NCBI GenBank assembly: GCA_940671915.1
Contig: CALNVZ010003433.1
Location: forward strand, 35,231,724-35,295,723
Direction of reading: 5' to 3'
Length of the DNA stretch: 64,000 bases
Source: Paracentrotus lividus
Lineage: Eukaryota > Echinodermata > Echinoidea > Camarodonta > Echinidae
The notes beneath the pieces are model-generated. The model was not told where the DNA came from. It saw nothing but the letters and a program-made list of their open reading frames with translations, and did not search any database. The stretch's first letter is position 1; each line of letters starts with the position of its first letter. Position numbers and translations under genes: made by a program. Positions 25,901-36,105 of this stretch are shown in pieces.

Positions 25901-26570
25901 GGGGTTACATACTCTAAAACTTTGTTAATATTTGTATATATTTTAAATAATGACTTTGTGGGTTGTTTGTTTGTTATCGTGAGTATGGAATTGTATATTT
26001 ATTATCGCCCAAGAAACGTATTTCTTTTTCAATGTTACACCACCTATCCTAGGCCTATATCTCGATTTGAGTGTCCCATTTCAAAGGGATAGAATAATTT
26101 TGTACATTTCGTTGGAACTCACTATGAGTTTGATAATTCTTAATGTATAATTTGCGACTCTTTCATAAATACATAGAGAAGATTTAAAAGAAAAAAAAGA
26201 AAAGCGCATTTTGCTTATCATCACCTAATTTGCATAAAACTATAAGAATAAGTAAACAAATTCCGCTAAAAAAAGACATATCGATCACATCAATATAAAT
26301 CTTCATGATTAGTTATTTGGTGGTCATGACTGAAGAACATGATTTAATGTATATAGCTTCATTATGTGTTGTCATCGCCATGTTTGGAAGGCAATCAATT
26401 TAAAGCGTTCATGCAGAGTGAGATATGATGCTAGCTTGACATCACTAGATACTCTCGATAAATGAATGTCTTCACTGATGAGCACTCGGAGAGATAAGAT
26501 AAAAGAAGAGAAAGTAGATTTGAGCAGACGAAAGATGTAGATATAGATTGATATAATAAATACACCTTTG

Positions 26571-26575
26571 GAGAG

Positions 26576-26631
<56 letters not shown>

Positions 26632-26640
26632 TATGGAGAG
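26571..26640. repeat. (GA)n tract
   Basis: About 70 bp of GAGAGA. Together with the purine-rich flanks to about 27,330 it keeps a 275-residue minus-strand frame open. That frame is S/L/Y/I-rich, is dominated by dinucleotide repeats and has no domain, so it is not a gene. Confidence 0.8.
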
Positions 26641-27086
26641 ATATATCGCGAGTGAAGAGACAGACAGATATATTATTTTGAGAGAGATATATTGAGACAT
26701 AGGGTCTGATAAAGAGAGAGAGATTGGAAAGTACAACCAAAAAAAAGAAAAGAAAAGTGATTGGATTAAAAAAATTGATGTAGAAGTTTAAAGTATGAAC
26801 TTGTAACAAGGTATAGATTTGGGTGTGGAGATAGATTTGAAAGATAGAAGATAAACGGTGTGTCTTCAAAATTATCTTTGATCTGATTACCAAATAAAAC
26901 GTTAAAAAAGGTTGGATGTAAATATATAAAGTTGGAAATTTGTTGAGAGATAGAGAGATAGAGAGAAAGAAGAGAGATAGATAAGCAGTCTGAAAGGTGG
27001 AAGGACATAACCTTAATTTGACAAACATATAGAGGAAGAAGTAAAATTTAAATATAACCAAATAGATAAGGATTATGAGCTGAAGA

Positions 27087-27326
27087 AGAGAGCATGGGAA
27101 AGAGAGAGAGAGAGAGAGAGAGGGGGGGGGAGGGAGATGGAAATAGAAGGCGATTCTTTGCGGGCTGATGCACGATGGGACGAGCTTACCGGCAATCAAG
27201 TAAATGATGAAGCTTATTGATTTTGATGATTGAATTACATCTTCTTGGATTTACCGACTTCTGAAGCGAGAGAGAAAGACAGCGAGAGGGAGAGAGAGAG
27301 AGAGAGAGAGAGAAAATAAAGAGAGA
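27087..27326. repeat. Further (GA)n tracts
   Basis: Two GAGAGA blocks (27,100-27,135 with a G run, and 27,263-27,326) separated by about 130 bp of ordinary AT-rich sequence. Confidence 0.75.
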
Positions 27327-27339
27327 AAAATCTGAAATA

Positions 27340-29480
27340 CCTTGTGTGCAGCTATGTGGAGCATTGGAGAGGGCCTATGTGTGTGTATTTTGTGTAAGAA
27401 AAAAAAAACGTTTAAATATAGCAAGAGAAAGAGAAGGAGATAGATATGATATGAAATGTTAAAGAATGAGAATACAAGTCATGGGATAAACATAGATAAT
27501 AAAAGACAAGATGGCGATTCGAGAAAAAAAGAAAAGGGGGAAGAGTAATTTTCAGGAAAGCAGGGGAAACGTAAACTAGAAATTTAGAAAGTCTACATTC
27601 CGTTTAAGCATGTTAAGAGTAGTGCCAGTATCAACTGTGATAATTTTTTTCAGGGGGAGGGCGATGTAGTTTCTAAATAAGATTTTTATAAAAGTCAGTT
27701 TGGGTTTTCATATAAGAAAACCTTAATCCGATGTCGACGAGGGAAAAAATTACAGTCTAGACATCAAAAAAGTGTTTAATAATTTACAATTTATGTGATC
27801 AATCATCTAAAAAAATAAAATAACAAAAAAAGAGAAAAAAAAATAAAAAAAAGGTGGATTTATTGCTAACAGAATTACATAATCATAATTATTAATCGCA
27901 TTTCAATCAAAATTATCCAGGAAAAGTTCGCTTTACATTATTCTACCACGTATATCCCATGATACTACAAATTTTCCCATGCATGCTGTGACAGTACTGT
28001 CATTCGCCACACCATCAAGCTCCAAACTGGCGGAGTGTATGGAGATGAAAAAGATTGAAGAAACGGGATGAATTCATAAAGCATAAAGATTGGATTTAAG
28101 CCTTGGACATGATTAGATATTGTTGGAACCTTGATGAAAATAAGAACCACTCTCTTTATCGGACACGACTTCGCTTCGAGCCATCGCAGTGGAATTTTTG
28201 TCAGGCGTATATACTCTGAGAAAAGAGGCGTTTATTTATAGGAGCATTTAGCAGATATTTTGCGATACTCATTGAGAAATCGCACTGGGGATTGGATATG
28301 CGTTGAGAATCTTGTCTGGCGTCTTCTAGACATTATATTTGGCGCTATATTCAGCTCAGTTATAACGCCTTTTATCATTCTCCTCAACTTGCTTTCTCTG
28401 ACATCATTTCAGTTTTAATGAAATGCTTTTCTGCTTTTTGTCTTCCAATCAAATGAACCTCTTTAGTGGCTTACTTCTTTTGTATTTTCATCATTTTCAT
28501 TTCATTTATTTATTAAGTCCAAGGTACTTAGTACATTTGGAAAATTTGATTGTTCGCATATAAACAAAAAACAAAATAAGACAATTAATACAAACAAGTG
28601 AAATAACAAATAAGACAAATATACACTGTATTTCACTTTTTCCTACTGATCCTTTTTTTCTCTGGCTATATGATATAATATTAATAGCAAAGTTTTATTT
28701 CACATGCGTTCACTCGCGCACTCACTATTATTATCTTACAATTTCCATGTATAATTTCTGATCCTCTCTCCTCTTTTCCTCGTTCATTGTCTTTGAAATT
28801 CCCCACTTGTTTTCTTTGTATCTTCTTTTCCATGCCTCTTTTCATATTTCTCCCTGTCTCACTCTTTTTCTTCCTCTCTCGCATTTTTTCCTCTCTCTCC
28901 CTCTTTATCTTAAAATTCTGACTTCGTTTCTCAAAAATTATCTCCTTAATTTTTGTTTTTGTTTTTGTTGAAAGTGCCGCAGTATCGTCAATAAACCCCC
29001 TTCAGAACATTTTTTTAAAATAAATAGAATTAAGTATTCTAGCATTTTTAGTATAATTATTAGAATGATATTAACAACACTCGAATCAGCTATTTATTTT
29101 GAAATAAAGAGTTTGTAACAAAATTCATAAATATGTAAACATACACATGTATGAAAAAACGATGGAGAAAAGTAATGAAGTAACATATAACATTGACAGG
29201 AATTATGATAAAAACTTAGGCTTCCCAAATTTTGGATCTATATCCTGCATATTAACAAACATTGCCTTTACTTAAGTAAACTTTTTTTTTTTCTGTGTTA
29301 ATTGTCCAAAAAAAGTCTGACTCCAAATAGACACTCTCGGTGAATGCCCTATGTCTACTTCAATGAGCATGATTAGATTTCCCCGAAGTTATGGAAGTTA
29401 ATGACTTGACACTATTTCTGTTTTATACGTCACACCCTAAAGTCTTTCACATAATATTATCCGGTAGCTCGACGCCAGTT
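27340..29480. other. AT-rich non-coding stretch
   Basis: No gene is recognisable. Includes a poly-A-rich patch at about 27,810-27,855, a pyrimidine-rich patch at about 28,760-28,920 and a possible LINE tail at 28,488-28,520. Confidence 0.35.
28488..28520 (-). repeat. Possible LINE 3' tail (AATAAA + ATGAA repeats)
   Basis: On the minus strand, TTAATAAATAAATGAAATG is followed by GAAAATGATGAAAAT. An AATAAA signal followed by a TGAA-type microsatellite resembles CR1/L2 retrotransposon ends. Similar ends occur at 32,718 and 34,537. No coding part remains. Confidence 0.25.
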
Positions 29481-29487
29481 TATTTAA

Positions 29488-29560
29488 TATCCGAGCGGTT
29501 CAAACACCGTCATACTGAAGTTGATTTAAACATCTTGGATAAAGCCATGGTTCGAACCCC
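29488..29560 (+). repeat. tRNA-like sequence upstream of a poly-A run (SINE-like)
   Basis: TATCCGAGCGGTTCAAA resembles the D-arm/A-box of Ser/Leu-type tRNAs (CCGAGCGGTT). GGTTCGAACCC about 50 bases later is a perfect B box. A C run of about 19 follows at once, then a (GGTT)5 block at 29,651-29,670, then at 29,821-29,864 a run of about 44 A. The order of Pol III-type head, body and A-tail is that of a tRNA-derived SINE, though I cannot show that all parts belong to one insertion. Confidence 0.4.
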
Positions 29561-29820
29561 CCCCCCCCCCCCCCCTCCAAATGACATTAACATACTTTTG
29601 ACAAGTATTAATGTACATTTTCAGTCTGACAATAGAAAAACATATTAAACGGTTGGTTGGTTGGTTGGTTCTCCATATAGATGGCGCTTGTCAATTTCGA
29701 AGATTATTTGCGCCAGGCTCGATCGTGTATATAGTTTTGGCGCAGGCCAGCCCACGAGCGACTTTCCTCTGTGAAGTTTTGTTAGATATGGATTTAAATT
29801 AGTATCTTGAAGAAAGAAAG

Positions 29821-29864
<44 letters not shown>
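29821..29864 (+). repeat. Poly-A run (~44)
   Basis: A pure A homopolymer preceded by GAAGAAAGAAAG. It may be the tail of the SINE-like unit beginning at 29,488. It accounts for the all-F minus-strand frame in this region. Confidence 0.7.
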
Positions 29865-29865
<1 letters not shown>

Positions 29866-30126
29866 GCAAATTTTATTAAATGCATAAAAAGAGAACGCTA
29901 TTTAATTTATGTTCTCTTGCCTCTAAACTTGCACATAGCCAACTATTCCGTTTTTCAACGTGCTAAGGCAGCAGAGACGCCAAAATTATATAGACCATGA
30001 GTCACATACGTACGCTCTCGGTGATTACAAACGCAGAATAATAATAGTGTTCTCCACCGTCGTATCCCTTTAAACTTACTCTATGGCCGAAGATGGTGCA
30101 CACAAATTGAAGCCCTTCGATGACCA

Positions 30127-31080
30127 CACTGTAAAAAATAACTGTAAATTAACATGTTCTTTGGCTTGTAAAAATACAGCTTTTGGTCGTTTTTTAAATT
30201 TTACGATATTTTTCTCGAAAAAATGGCAGGAAAATTGTAGTTTTTTAGGAAGTCGTCTTGATTTTACAGTTACTAGCTCATGCAACTGTCAATAAACAGG
30301 AATGGCATATTCATACAACCTTTCCTGCTCGTTTACGAATTATTCCCTTAATTTCAGTTTCCATAACAAACTTTCTTGTCAAAAAACAGCAAGTTCTTTC
30401 TAAAAACAAATATTATTGTTAATAAACAAGTTTCTCGTATATCAACGAGCTTCCTTGTTCATAGACTTGTATATTTTTGAAATCATTACGAGAGTTTTCC
30501 TGTCAAAAAGACAATTTTCTTTGTTCAACAAAGGAAGAAGAAACATAACTACTACAAATCAGTTTTCTTGTATCCTGCAATGATGTTCCTGTTAATTTAC
30601 TACCTTTATCTTATTTATAGTTCATTATGTGGATCATGAATATTCATTAATATGACTGGAAGTGCTTCAAACGTGGATCGTTGCACTAACCATGGAAAAT
30701 GTCATCTTACATAGGGTTGGGTATATAAGGCTAACAACTTTCATCGAAGTTGTCAAAGATTAGGTGTAGGATTTAGGACTAGGATTTAGGTGTAGGATTT
30801 AGGATTAATATTTAGGATTAAGGACATGATTAGGCATGAATGGTCAATCCCGTATAATGTTGGATAATGTTCTTTTTGTTTCAAAATACTATTACATGAT
30901 AAAAACAGGAAAAGACTGTAAATTTACAGGGTTGTAAATTTACAAGGTGGTAATTAACGGGAACCTGTAAATTTACATTATCTGTAAAATAACTACTGGA
31001 AGCTGTGCAAAAACGGGCACTCCTGGCGTCCCGACTGCCAGGAACTTTCCTGTTAAAAAACGGTAAAATCTTTTACAGTG
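30127..31080. mobile_element. ~954 bp terminal-inverted-repeat element (CACTGTAAAA ends)
   Basis: Starts CACTGTAAAAAATAACTG and ends TAAAATCTTTTACAGTG, with CACTGTAAAA / TTTTACAGTG inverted ends. The subterminal zone on both sides is full of CTGTAAATTTACAG-type words. The dinucleotide CA flanks both ends, where TA would be expected for this type, so the target duplication is uncertain. It contains no transposase frame. A short GGATTTAGG-type tandem run lies at about 30,757-30,830. A non-autonomous DNA transposon is the best reading. Confidence 0.55.
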
Positions 31081-32965
31081 CAGGTAATTATATATACAAT
31101 GTATAGATTTACAATATGCCACCCAATGCTCTAACCCTTATATCAAAAATCATGAAAGGCGCGCGTATTTTTGCGAAAGGGCTGTGAGAAACGCAAGCTG
31201 AAAAAAAAAGCTTATTCAGGTCCGAAATCTAATAAAAAGTGCAAAAATTTGAAAAAACGAATTTCTCAAATTTTGGAAATTTCTGAAAATTGGCATCTCT
31301 ACCGTAATACTAACATAACTCAGAGACATATAAAGTGTTGCCTATTTAGATGATCAAGGCGCCATATACAGATTCAGTTTATTATGATCTGGTTATGAAT
31401 ATGTCTACAAATCGATTATTTTCAGATTTTACAGATGTAGCAATGATTAACAGCTTGCGGTTGATAAAAAGTAATCAAACTATCCGCGTAACTAATTGAA
31501 ATAACAGATATGAATTTAATCTATAAACAGTCAGAACACATTCGAGTATTATTGTCCCATTTTAAATGGCTGCCTCGAGAAAAGTACTTCGATAGAACTG
31601 GGCCACTGGATTAATGTAAATAGGTTACTAAAACAGAATGATGGCGGAGTAGACTGATGAACTGAAATTAGTTCATATTCACAGCATATCTTAATTAATT
31701 ACCTCAGTAAATCATCTTATACATACTATTTCTTTCCCTCTTTCTCTGTATATCACTCCCTATACACATTATAGTCGATCTACATGTACAATGTACACTA
31801 TACTTATTAATGTCTAAATGTTACTTTTACTAATATAACTTCGATGTCTATAACTTTTCATCAACCCCCTCTCTTTAACTTTCTCTCAACCTCTCTTTCT
31901 TCCTTACGTGCTATGCATGTATATTTTAACATCCTCTCTCCCCCTCTCACTCCCCCTCTCCCAAACTTGTATCGGTACACCCTTAATTTTATTTACATAT
32001 CTTTATTAATTTTCCATAAACCTTTCTCTCTATCCGTTAGAATAATTATGTTATAACGTTTAAGATTTCTCTCACACCCTCACTCTCCTTTTCTCTGTCT
32101 CTTCCTATCTTTCTCTTCTGCGTTGCGTTTCATCTTGTCTTTTCTCTCTGCTTTCTCTCTGCCTCAAAATTATTTCCTCTGAATCTATTTCAGCGTAAAT
32201 ACCGCCGGATGATTTATCATTCATTACCATGTCAACGAACCCTCGCTACTATCTCGCCACAGATTATAAATCATAAAGACATAGAAAACCTCAAAATTGA
32301 GTTTGTTTTGGCCAGAGACGATAAATCAAGACTTGGCAATGGCGTCGCTCTGTGGTTGATATGCATGCAGTAGAATCATCATTAGTTCTCGCTTGCTGTC
32401 TCGTCTGAAAAAAATATAGTTTTTATCACTTTTCATGGGGACAAAATGAGGTTATGAAACGACTTTTTAATCAAGCAAATGAGTTAATGTGATTTGAGAT
32501 TACATATTAAATCGAATAATGTTGTCTTGAATTATGCAGAGGTTTAGCTTATTTGGGAGAATGCTTTGATTGCATTATTCCGATTCATTTTTTGGGATAT
32601 TTTAAAAATTCAAGCGAAGGAAACTTCTATCACACTTTCGTGTATGTTATCCAACATGACCTGCTTGTGTAGACAGTTAATTGCTGTTTCCCATTTTAAT
32701 TGTGATATTTCCATTATTCAGTTCAGTTCAGTTCAGTTTATTTACATATTCCAATCAAACAATAATAAGAACAACAATTATATGTCATTTCAAAACTATA
32801 CATTATTTGATAAATCATAAAACGAATGACATCAGTAGTATTGATTATCATCGTGCACATTTTTTAACATTTCTCCTCCAGAAAAATATTCAATACCCAA
32901 TATACAAAATATACAAAATATAAAACAGCGTAGAAATAATTATATGTATAATAATGATCAGGGGT
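31081..32965. other. AT-rich non-coding stretch with a pyrimidine-rich patch
   Basis: No gene is recognisable. The part from about 31,840 to 32,170 is C/T-biased and explains the L/S/P-rich frames there. A possible LINE tail lies at 32,718. Confidence 0.35.
32718..32745 (-). repeat. Possible LINE 3' tail (AATAAACTGAACTGAAC)
   Basis: On the plus strand TTCAG is repeated four times and followed by TTTATTTACAT, so the minus strand reads AATAAACTGAACTGAACTGA. This is the pattern of an L2/CR1-type 3' end with a pentanucleotide tail. No upstream coding sequence was seen on the minus strand. Confidence 0.35.
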
Positions 32966-33123
32966 CAGTGGCGGATCCAGGTGGGGGCGCAGGGGACGCG
33001 CGCCCCCTCTATAATTTGAATACTACTTATTGACTGTACATGTTAAAATCACAAATTTTCGGCGGTTCACACCCTTATTTGGCCTGGCGCCCCCTCTATT
33101 TTCAAATCCTGGATCCGCCACTG
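32966..33123. mobile_element. GGATCCGCC MITE, family D, intact copy
   Basis: A perfect 16 bp terminal inverted repeat: CAGTGGCGGATCCAGG at the left and CCTGGATCCGCCACTG at the right, 158 bp in all. Subterminal GGGGGCGC and GGCGCCCCC blocks are also complementary. Related copies lie at 17,295, 19,447, 33,989 (degenerate) and 45,151 (fragment). It has no coding capacity. A 158 bp element with such ends fits a MITE. The superfamily is unknown to me and no clean target duplication is visible. Confidence 0.85.
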
Positions 33124-33529
33124 GAGGGTCATGATTGTAAAGGAAGCTGTCATCCTTCCAATTTTTAATTTCAGACCAAATATTAACACTGCCGCATCTT
33201 TTCACGATCGACTGGTTTTTCTGGATGGTACACGACCCCTTCTCAGAGCACAAAGAGAAAGACGACATGCACTATTATACTAGCAGTCGCGTCGTTAGTC
33301 AAATGCGAGATGTGCTTGTACACCAGGCCGGGTGGTAACGCCTATATAGAACGCCACCATGCGAACGGGTGTGGGCATGCTGGCGTCATGGTTGATTGAT
33401 CACTGTGTGTAAGCCTTAGCTGCTCAGAGTTTGATTACATCAAATCTCATAATTCCACGCCGGATTTTGACCTTAAAAGATGCATAGTGTGTTCAGCTAC
33501 TTGACCAAGTGTGAAATTAGAGGGGCTCA

Positions 33530-33930
33530 CGACTGGCCTTCATTAATTTCAGTGGGGGTGTGTTTCCACGGAGAAAACCATCTCGAGATGATCAGACTAC
33601 AGTGTTTTATAAATAAAGCTTACTTCACACACAATATTAACTACCACAGAGAAAATCACCCCGAAATTACTGTGTGCATTCTAAATGTATAAACGAATCA
33701 TATTTTACAAACAACATTGACTCGCATTAATACAGTAGGTGTGTTTCCACTGAGATAACAAGCGAATTATATAGATGAACCCTATTTTACAAACAATTGA
33801 CTCGCATTAATACAGTAGATGTGTTTCCACTGAGATAACAAGCGAATTATATAGATGAACCCTAGCTAACAAACAATTAACTCTCATGATGACAAGAAGT
33901 GTGTTTCCACAGTAAAAACACCCCGATATC
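33530..33930 (+). repeat. 80 bp tandem repeat
   Basis: The unit contains ACTCGCATTAATACAGTAG, then GTGTTTCCACTGAGATAACA, then AGCGAATTATATAGATGAAC. The phase-matched motif starts at 33,721, 33,801 and 33,881, exactly 80 bp apart. The first two full units are nearly identical and the third is decayed. More diverged GTGTTTCCAC and ATTAACT echoes at about 33,559 and 33,640 suggest one or two earlier units. It has no coding capacity. Confidence 0.75.
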
Positions 33931-33988
33931 ATAATAAACCTTATTATCATATATCATAATAAAACACAATTGGCCTTATGATCACCCG

Positions 33989-34054
33989 TGTGGTTTTCAA
34001 ATTAAAGGGGGGGGGGGGTCGTCAACCGCACCCCCGCCTCACGGATCCCTCACT
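33989..34054 (-). mobile_element. Degenerate family D MITE fragment
   Basis: TGTGGTTTTCAAATTAAAGG, then a run of about 13 G, then CCCCCGCCTCACGGATCCCT: a decayed version of one half of the element at 17,295-17,425. It sits just after the 80 bp tandem repeat. Confidence 0.45.
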
Positions 34055-34124
34055 AGGCCTATTAGTTCTTTCATATCTACTCTAGATCTAATTTTAGGTG
34101 AAATGTCTGATTTTAGAAAATGCA

Positions 34125-34384
34125 AATGAGTATATGAATATAAAAAAGGCCCAAGTCCATCTCTTGGCCAAATTGAGTTAACCATTGAAGGTTGCTGCTC
34201 ATACATGAGTCCATCTTGTGTACAATTTATTTACAGCACTGAATTCTGCCCCAAAATGCCTGAAATTAATAATAAACTATTTCAAATCTCCATTGACTAC
34301 ACATTAAAATCATTTAGTTTTTCTTGATTTACTCGAAATGAACTTTCATGGACTTGGGCTCTTTTTATATTCATATATTCAAAT
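34125..34384. mobile_element. Possible ~260 bp inverted-repeat element
   Basis: The left end ATGAGTATATGAATATAAAA, then GGCCCAAGTCCAT, is mirrored at the right by ATGGACTTGGGCTC, then TTTTTATATTCATATATTC. Arms of about 35 bp flank about 180 bp of non-coding sequence. A MITE-like element is the natural reading. Confidence 0.5.
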
Positions 34385-34536
34385 GTTTGATAGACTGCAA
34401 ATTTCATGATTGCCATGCATTTTGTATAACACGGATTTAAAAAAAAAATCATATTAGAACGTTGTCAATTTAAGGATTGCAACGTTTAATTTCTTTCTCT
34501 TAATTCCTGACGCCAATAGTCAAACAGTACAAAGCG

Positions 34537-34562
34537 TTTCAAGGTTCAAGTTTTTATTTGCA
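34537..34562 (-). repeat. Possible LINE 3' tail
   Basis: The minus strand reads CAAATAAAAACTTGAACCTT, then GAAACG: an A-rich end followed by TTGAAC-type repeats, as at 32,718. Weak evidence. Confidence 0.25.
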
Positions 34563-34901
34563 CACGCAAAGTACATAAACATACCTATACGAAATATTTT
34601 CTTAATAAAATAAGATAAGCACATAGATTTGAATATAAGAAACATTATTTCGTATGAATTAGCAACGATAATGGTGTGAAAGTGGGTCTACTGGAAAGCA
34701 GAGCTTGTACATGTACGTTGTAGACCCCCTTTGCAAAAGAAAAATGGAAATTGTTGTGTGAAGAAAAAAAATATGCTCTTTCTACTGATTTATCTGGCAT
34801 ATCATTTTAAGGCTCTGAATTGTAAGTCATTGAGTCAAACCACAAAATTATAAAGGCCTCTTGTTTTGTGCCAATCTCCGCACTATGCAAGCCAGACCAG
34901 T

Positions 34902-35137
34902 GGGGTGTAACACAAAGACTTACGATTGATTAAAAGTTACGATTGATTTTTTCTTGGTAACCTCATTTGAAAATCAGGTACAGTCATGGATTAGGATTTG
35001 GATATGATTACGAGAAGGGTTAGGGCTAGGGTTAGGATTAAGATCATCAACTTTAAAGCATCCTGTCCATGATGAGGCTACCGAGAAAAAAACAATCGTA
35101 ACTTTTAATCAATCGTAAGTCTTTGTGTTACACCCCC
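34902..35137. mobile_element. 236 bp MITE, family E, with telomere-like core
   Basis: Long inverted arms of about 60-65 bp. The left begins GGGGTGTAACACAAAGACTT and includes ACGATTGATTAAAAGTTACG. The right includes CGTAACTTTTAATCAATCGT and ends AAGTCTTTGTGTTACACCCC. The central loop carries GGGTTAGGGCTAGGGTTAGG, a telomere-like run. It has no coding capacity. The long arms and short loop make a stable hairpin. Confidence 0.8.
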
Positions 35138-35374
35138 AGATGTGCAGGTCAGCTTCCTGGTATAGAAACGAGTGAACGTAATGGTATTTCCTTTGACATG
35201 TTTGAGTATGTTTTCTAATTATCTGCATCTTAATATAATCAACACAAAATAACGATGATGGAATGACACATCTGGGCCAGAATGATGCTGAGCAAATTAA
35301 AATCAATATCTCAAGGAGACTCATTTATTTTGTTTGCAGCACAATATTAATTGAACTACACTGGAGTGGTGGTA

Positions 35375-35512
35375 TATACTCTCTCTAAAAAAAGAATGAA
35401 AATGTTCACCCCTGAAGGAGTGAACATCAGAAAAGAGTAAATTTAGAGTAAAATTCGAGTGAATTCGGAGTGAAAATTTCACTCTTTCTGAATTTCATTC
35501 CGTTACAAGTGA
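35375..35512. repeat. Cluster of GAGTGAA / TTCACTC words
   Basis: The motifs TTCACTC and GAGTGAA or GAGTAAA recur about eight times, including CACCCCTGAAGGAGTGAACA, a small hairpin. It may be a decayed member of the CACTCT-ended family (1,065 and 38,005), but the termini are not clear. Confidence 0.3.
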
Positions 35513-36026
35513 TTTTTTTTTTTTTTAAGAATAAGATTACACAAATGCATGAGCTGGGATAGGGGGGGGGTGGGGGCTGGGGTATGAGAGTAGTAATATT
35601 TATTGATAATTGTCTATTTTCAAATAAATTATATAACCATTGCATAAAAGTGGCAATTACACCAGTTTTAGAAGCTGGCATATTGTTTTGTATTCGTAAA
35701 ACTTCAGTCGTTTTCAATAATATTCAGTGGACACGGTGCTGGTGCACATCGGTGCCATAAGAACAAATACTTTCTAGATTATAAATCTGTGCATGTATGT
35801 TTATAACTGAAGGACCATATTGCTATAAGAGTAGATGGTATGTAATCTATGCCTGTCATAACACGGGATTTCAATGCTATCTCAGAAAGATATTAAATGA
35901 GTATCAAAGGCTAGCCGCTACGTCAGTGCACCTTACGAAAACAAAAGTGCTTAGTATTATCATACGACTGTCCATGATATTGTAACCTCTTGACATATTT
36001 ACTCTTTCTTCTCACTCTATTCCCCT

Positions 36027-36049
36027 CTTCTCTCCCTCTCTCTCTCTCT

Positions 36050-36093
<44 letters not shown>

Positions 36094-36105
36094 TTCTCTC
36101 TCCCC
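36027..36105. repeat. (TC)n tract
   Basis: CTCTCT repeats for about 80 bp, the source of the L/S-rich frame at 35,990-36,211. Confidence 0.8.

Larger units (their letters stand above)
18463..26335 (-). repeat. Giant inverted repeat, right arm
   Basis: The reverse complement of 10,575-18,437 with scattered single-base changes and homopolymer-length indels. The stretch around 21,030-21,235 is virtually identical to its mate at about 15,650-15,850, while others (for example about 19,740-19,830 against 17,040-17,130) carry several indels. Homology stops near 26,335: the sequence beyond (TTTAATGTATATAGC) has no counterpart left of 10,575. This unequal ending argues for a real breakpoint or contig edge there. 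Confidence 0.93.
34055..34901. other. AT-rich non-coding stretch
   Basis: No gene is recognisable. There is an inverted similarity between GGCCCAAGTCCATCTC (about 34,149) and CATGGACTTGGGCTC (about 34,348), with AATATGAATATATGAG-type complements outside it. This suggests another diverged ~250 bp inverted-repeat element at about 34,125-34,380. A possible LINE tail is at 34,537. Confidence 0.4.

Noticed and set aside
26372..27199. 275-residue open frame on the minus strand, the longest in the window
   Set aside because: Dominated by S/L/I/Y runs translated from GA repeats; no domain, and the repeats keep several frames open.
33330..33360. CCTATATAGAACGCCACCATG as TATA box plus start codon
   Set aside because: TATA directly before ATG leaves no room for a transcription start, and the frame after it is short.
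33530..33930. CRISPR-like array
   Set aside because: The whole 80 bp unit is repeated, with no unique spacers, no cas genes and an evidently eukaryotic context.
35014..35035. Telomere or interstitial telomeric array
   Set aside because: Only three imperfect TTAGGG-like units, inside a MITE loop.
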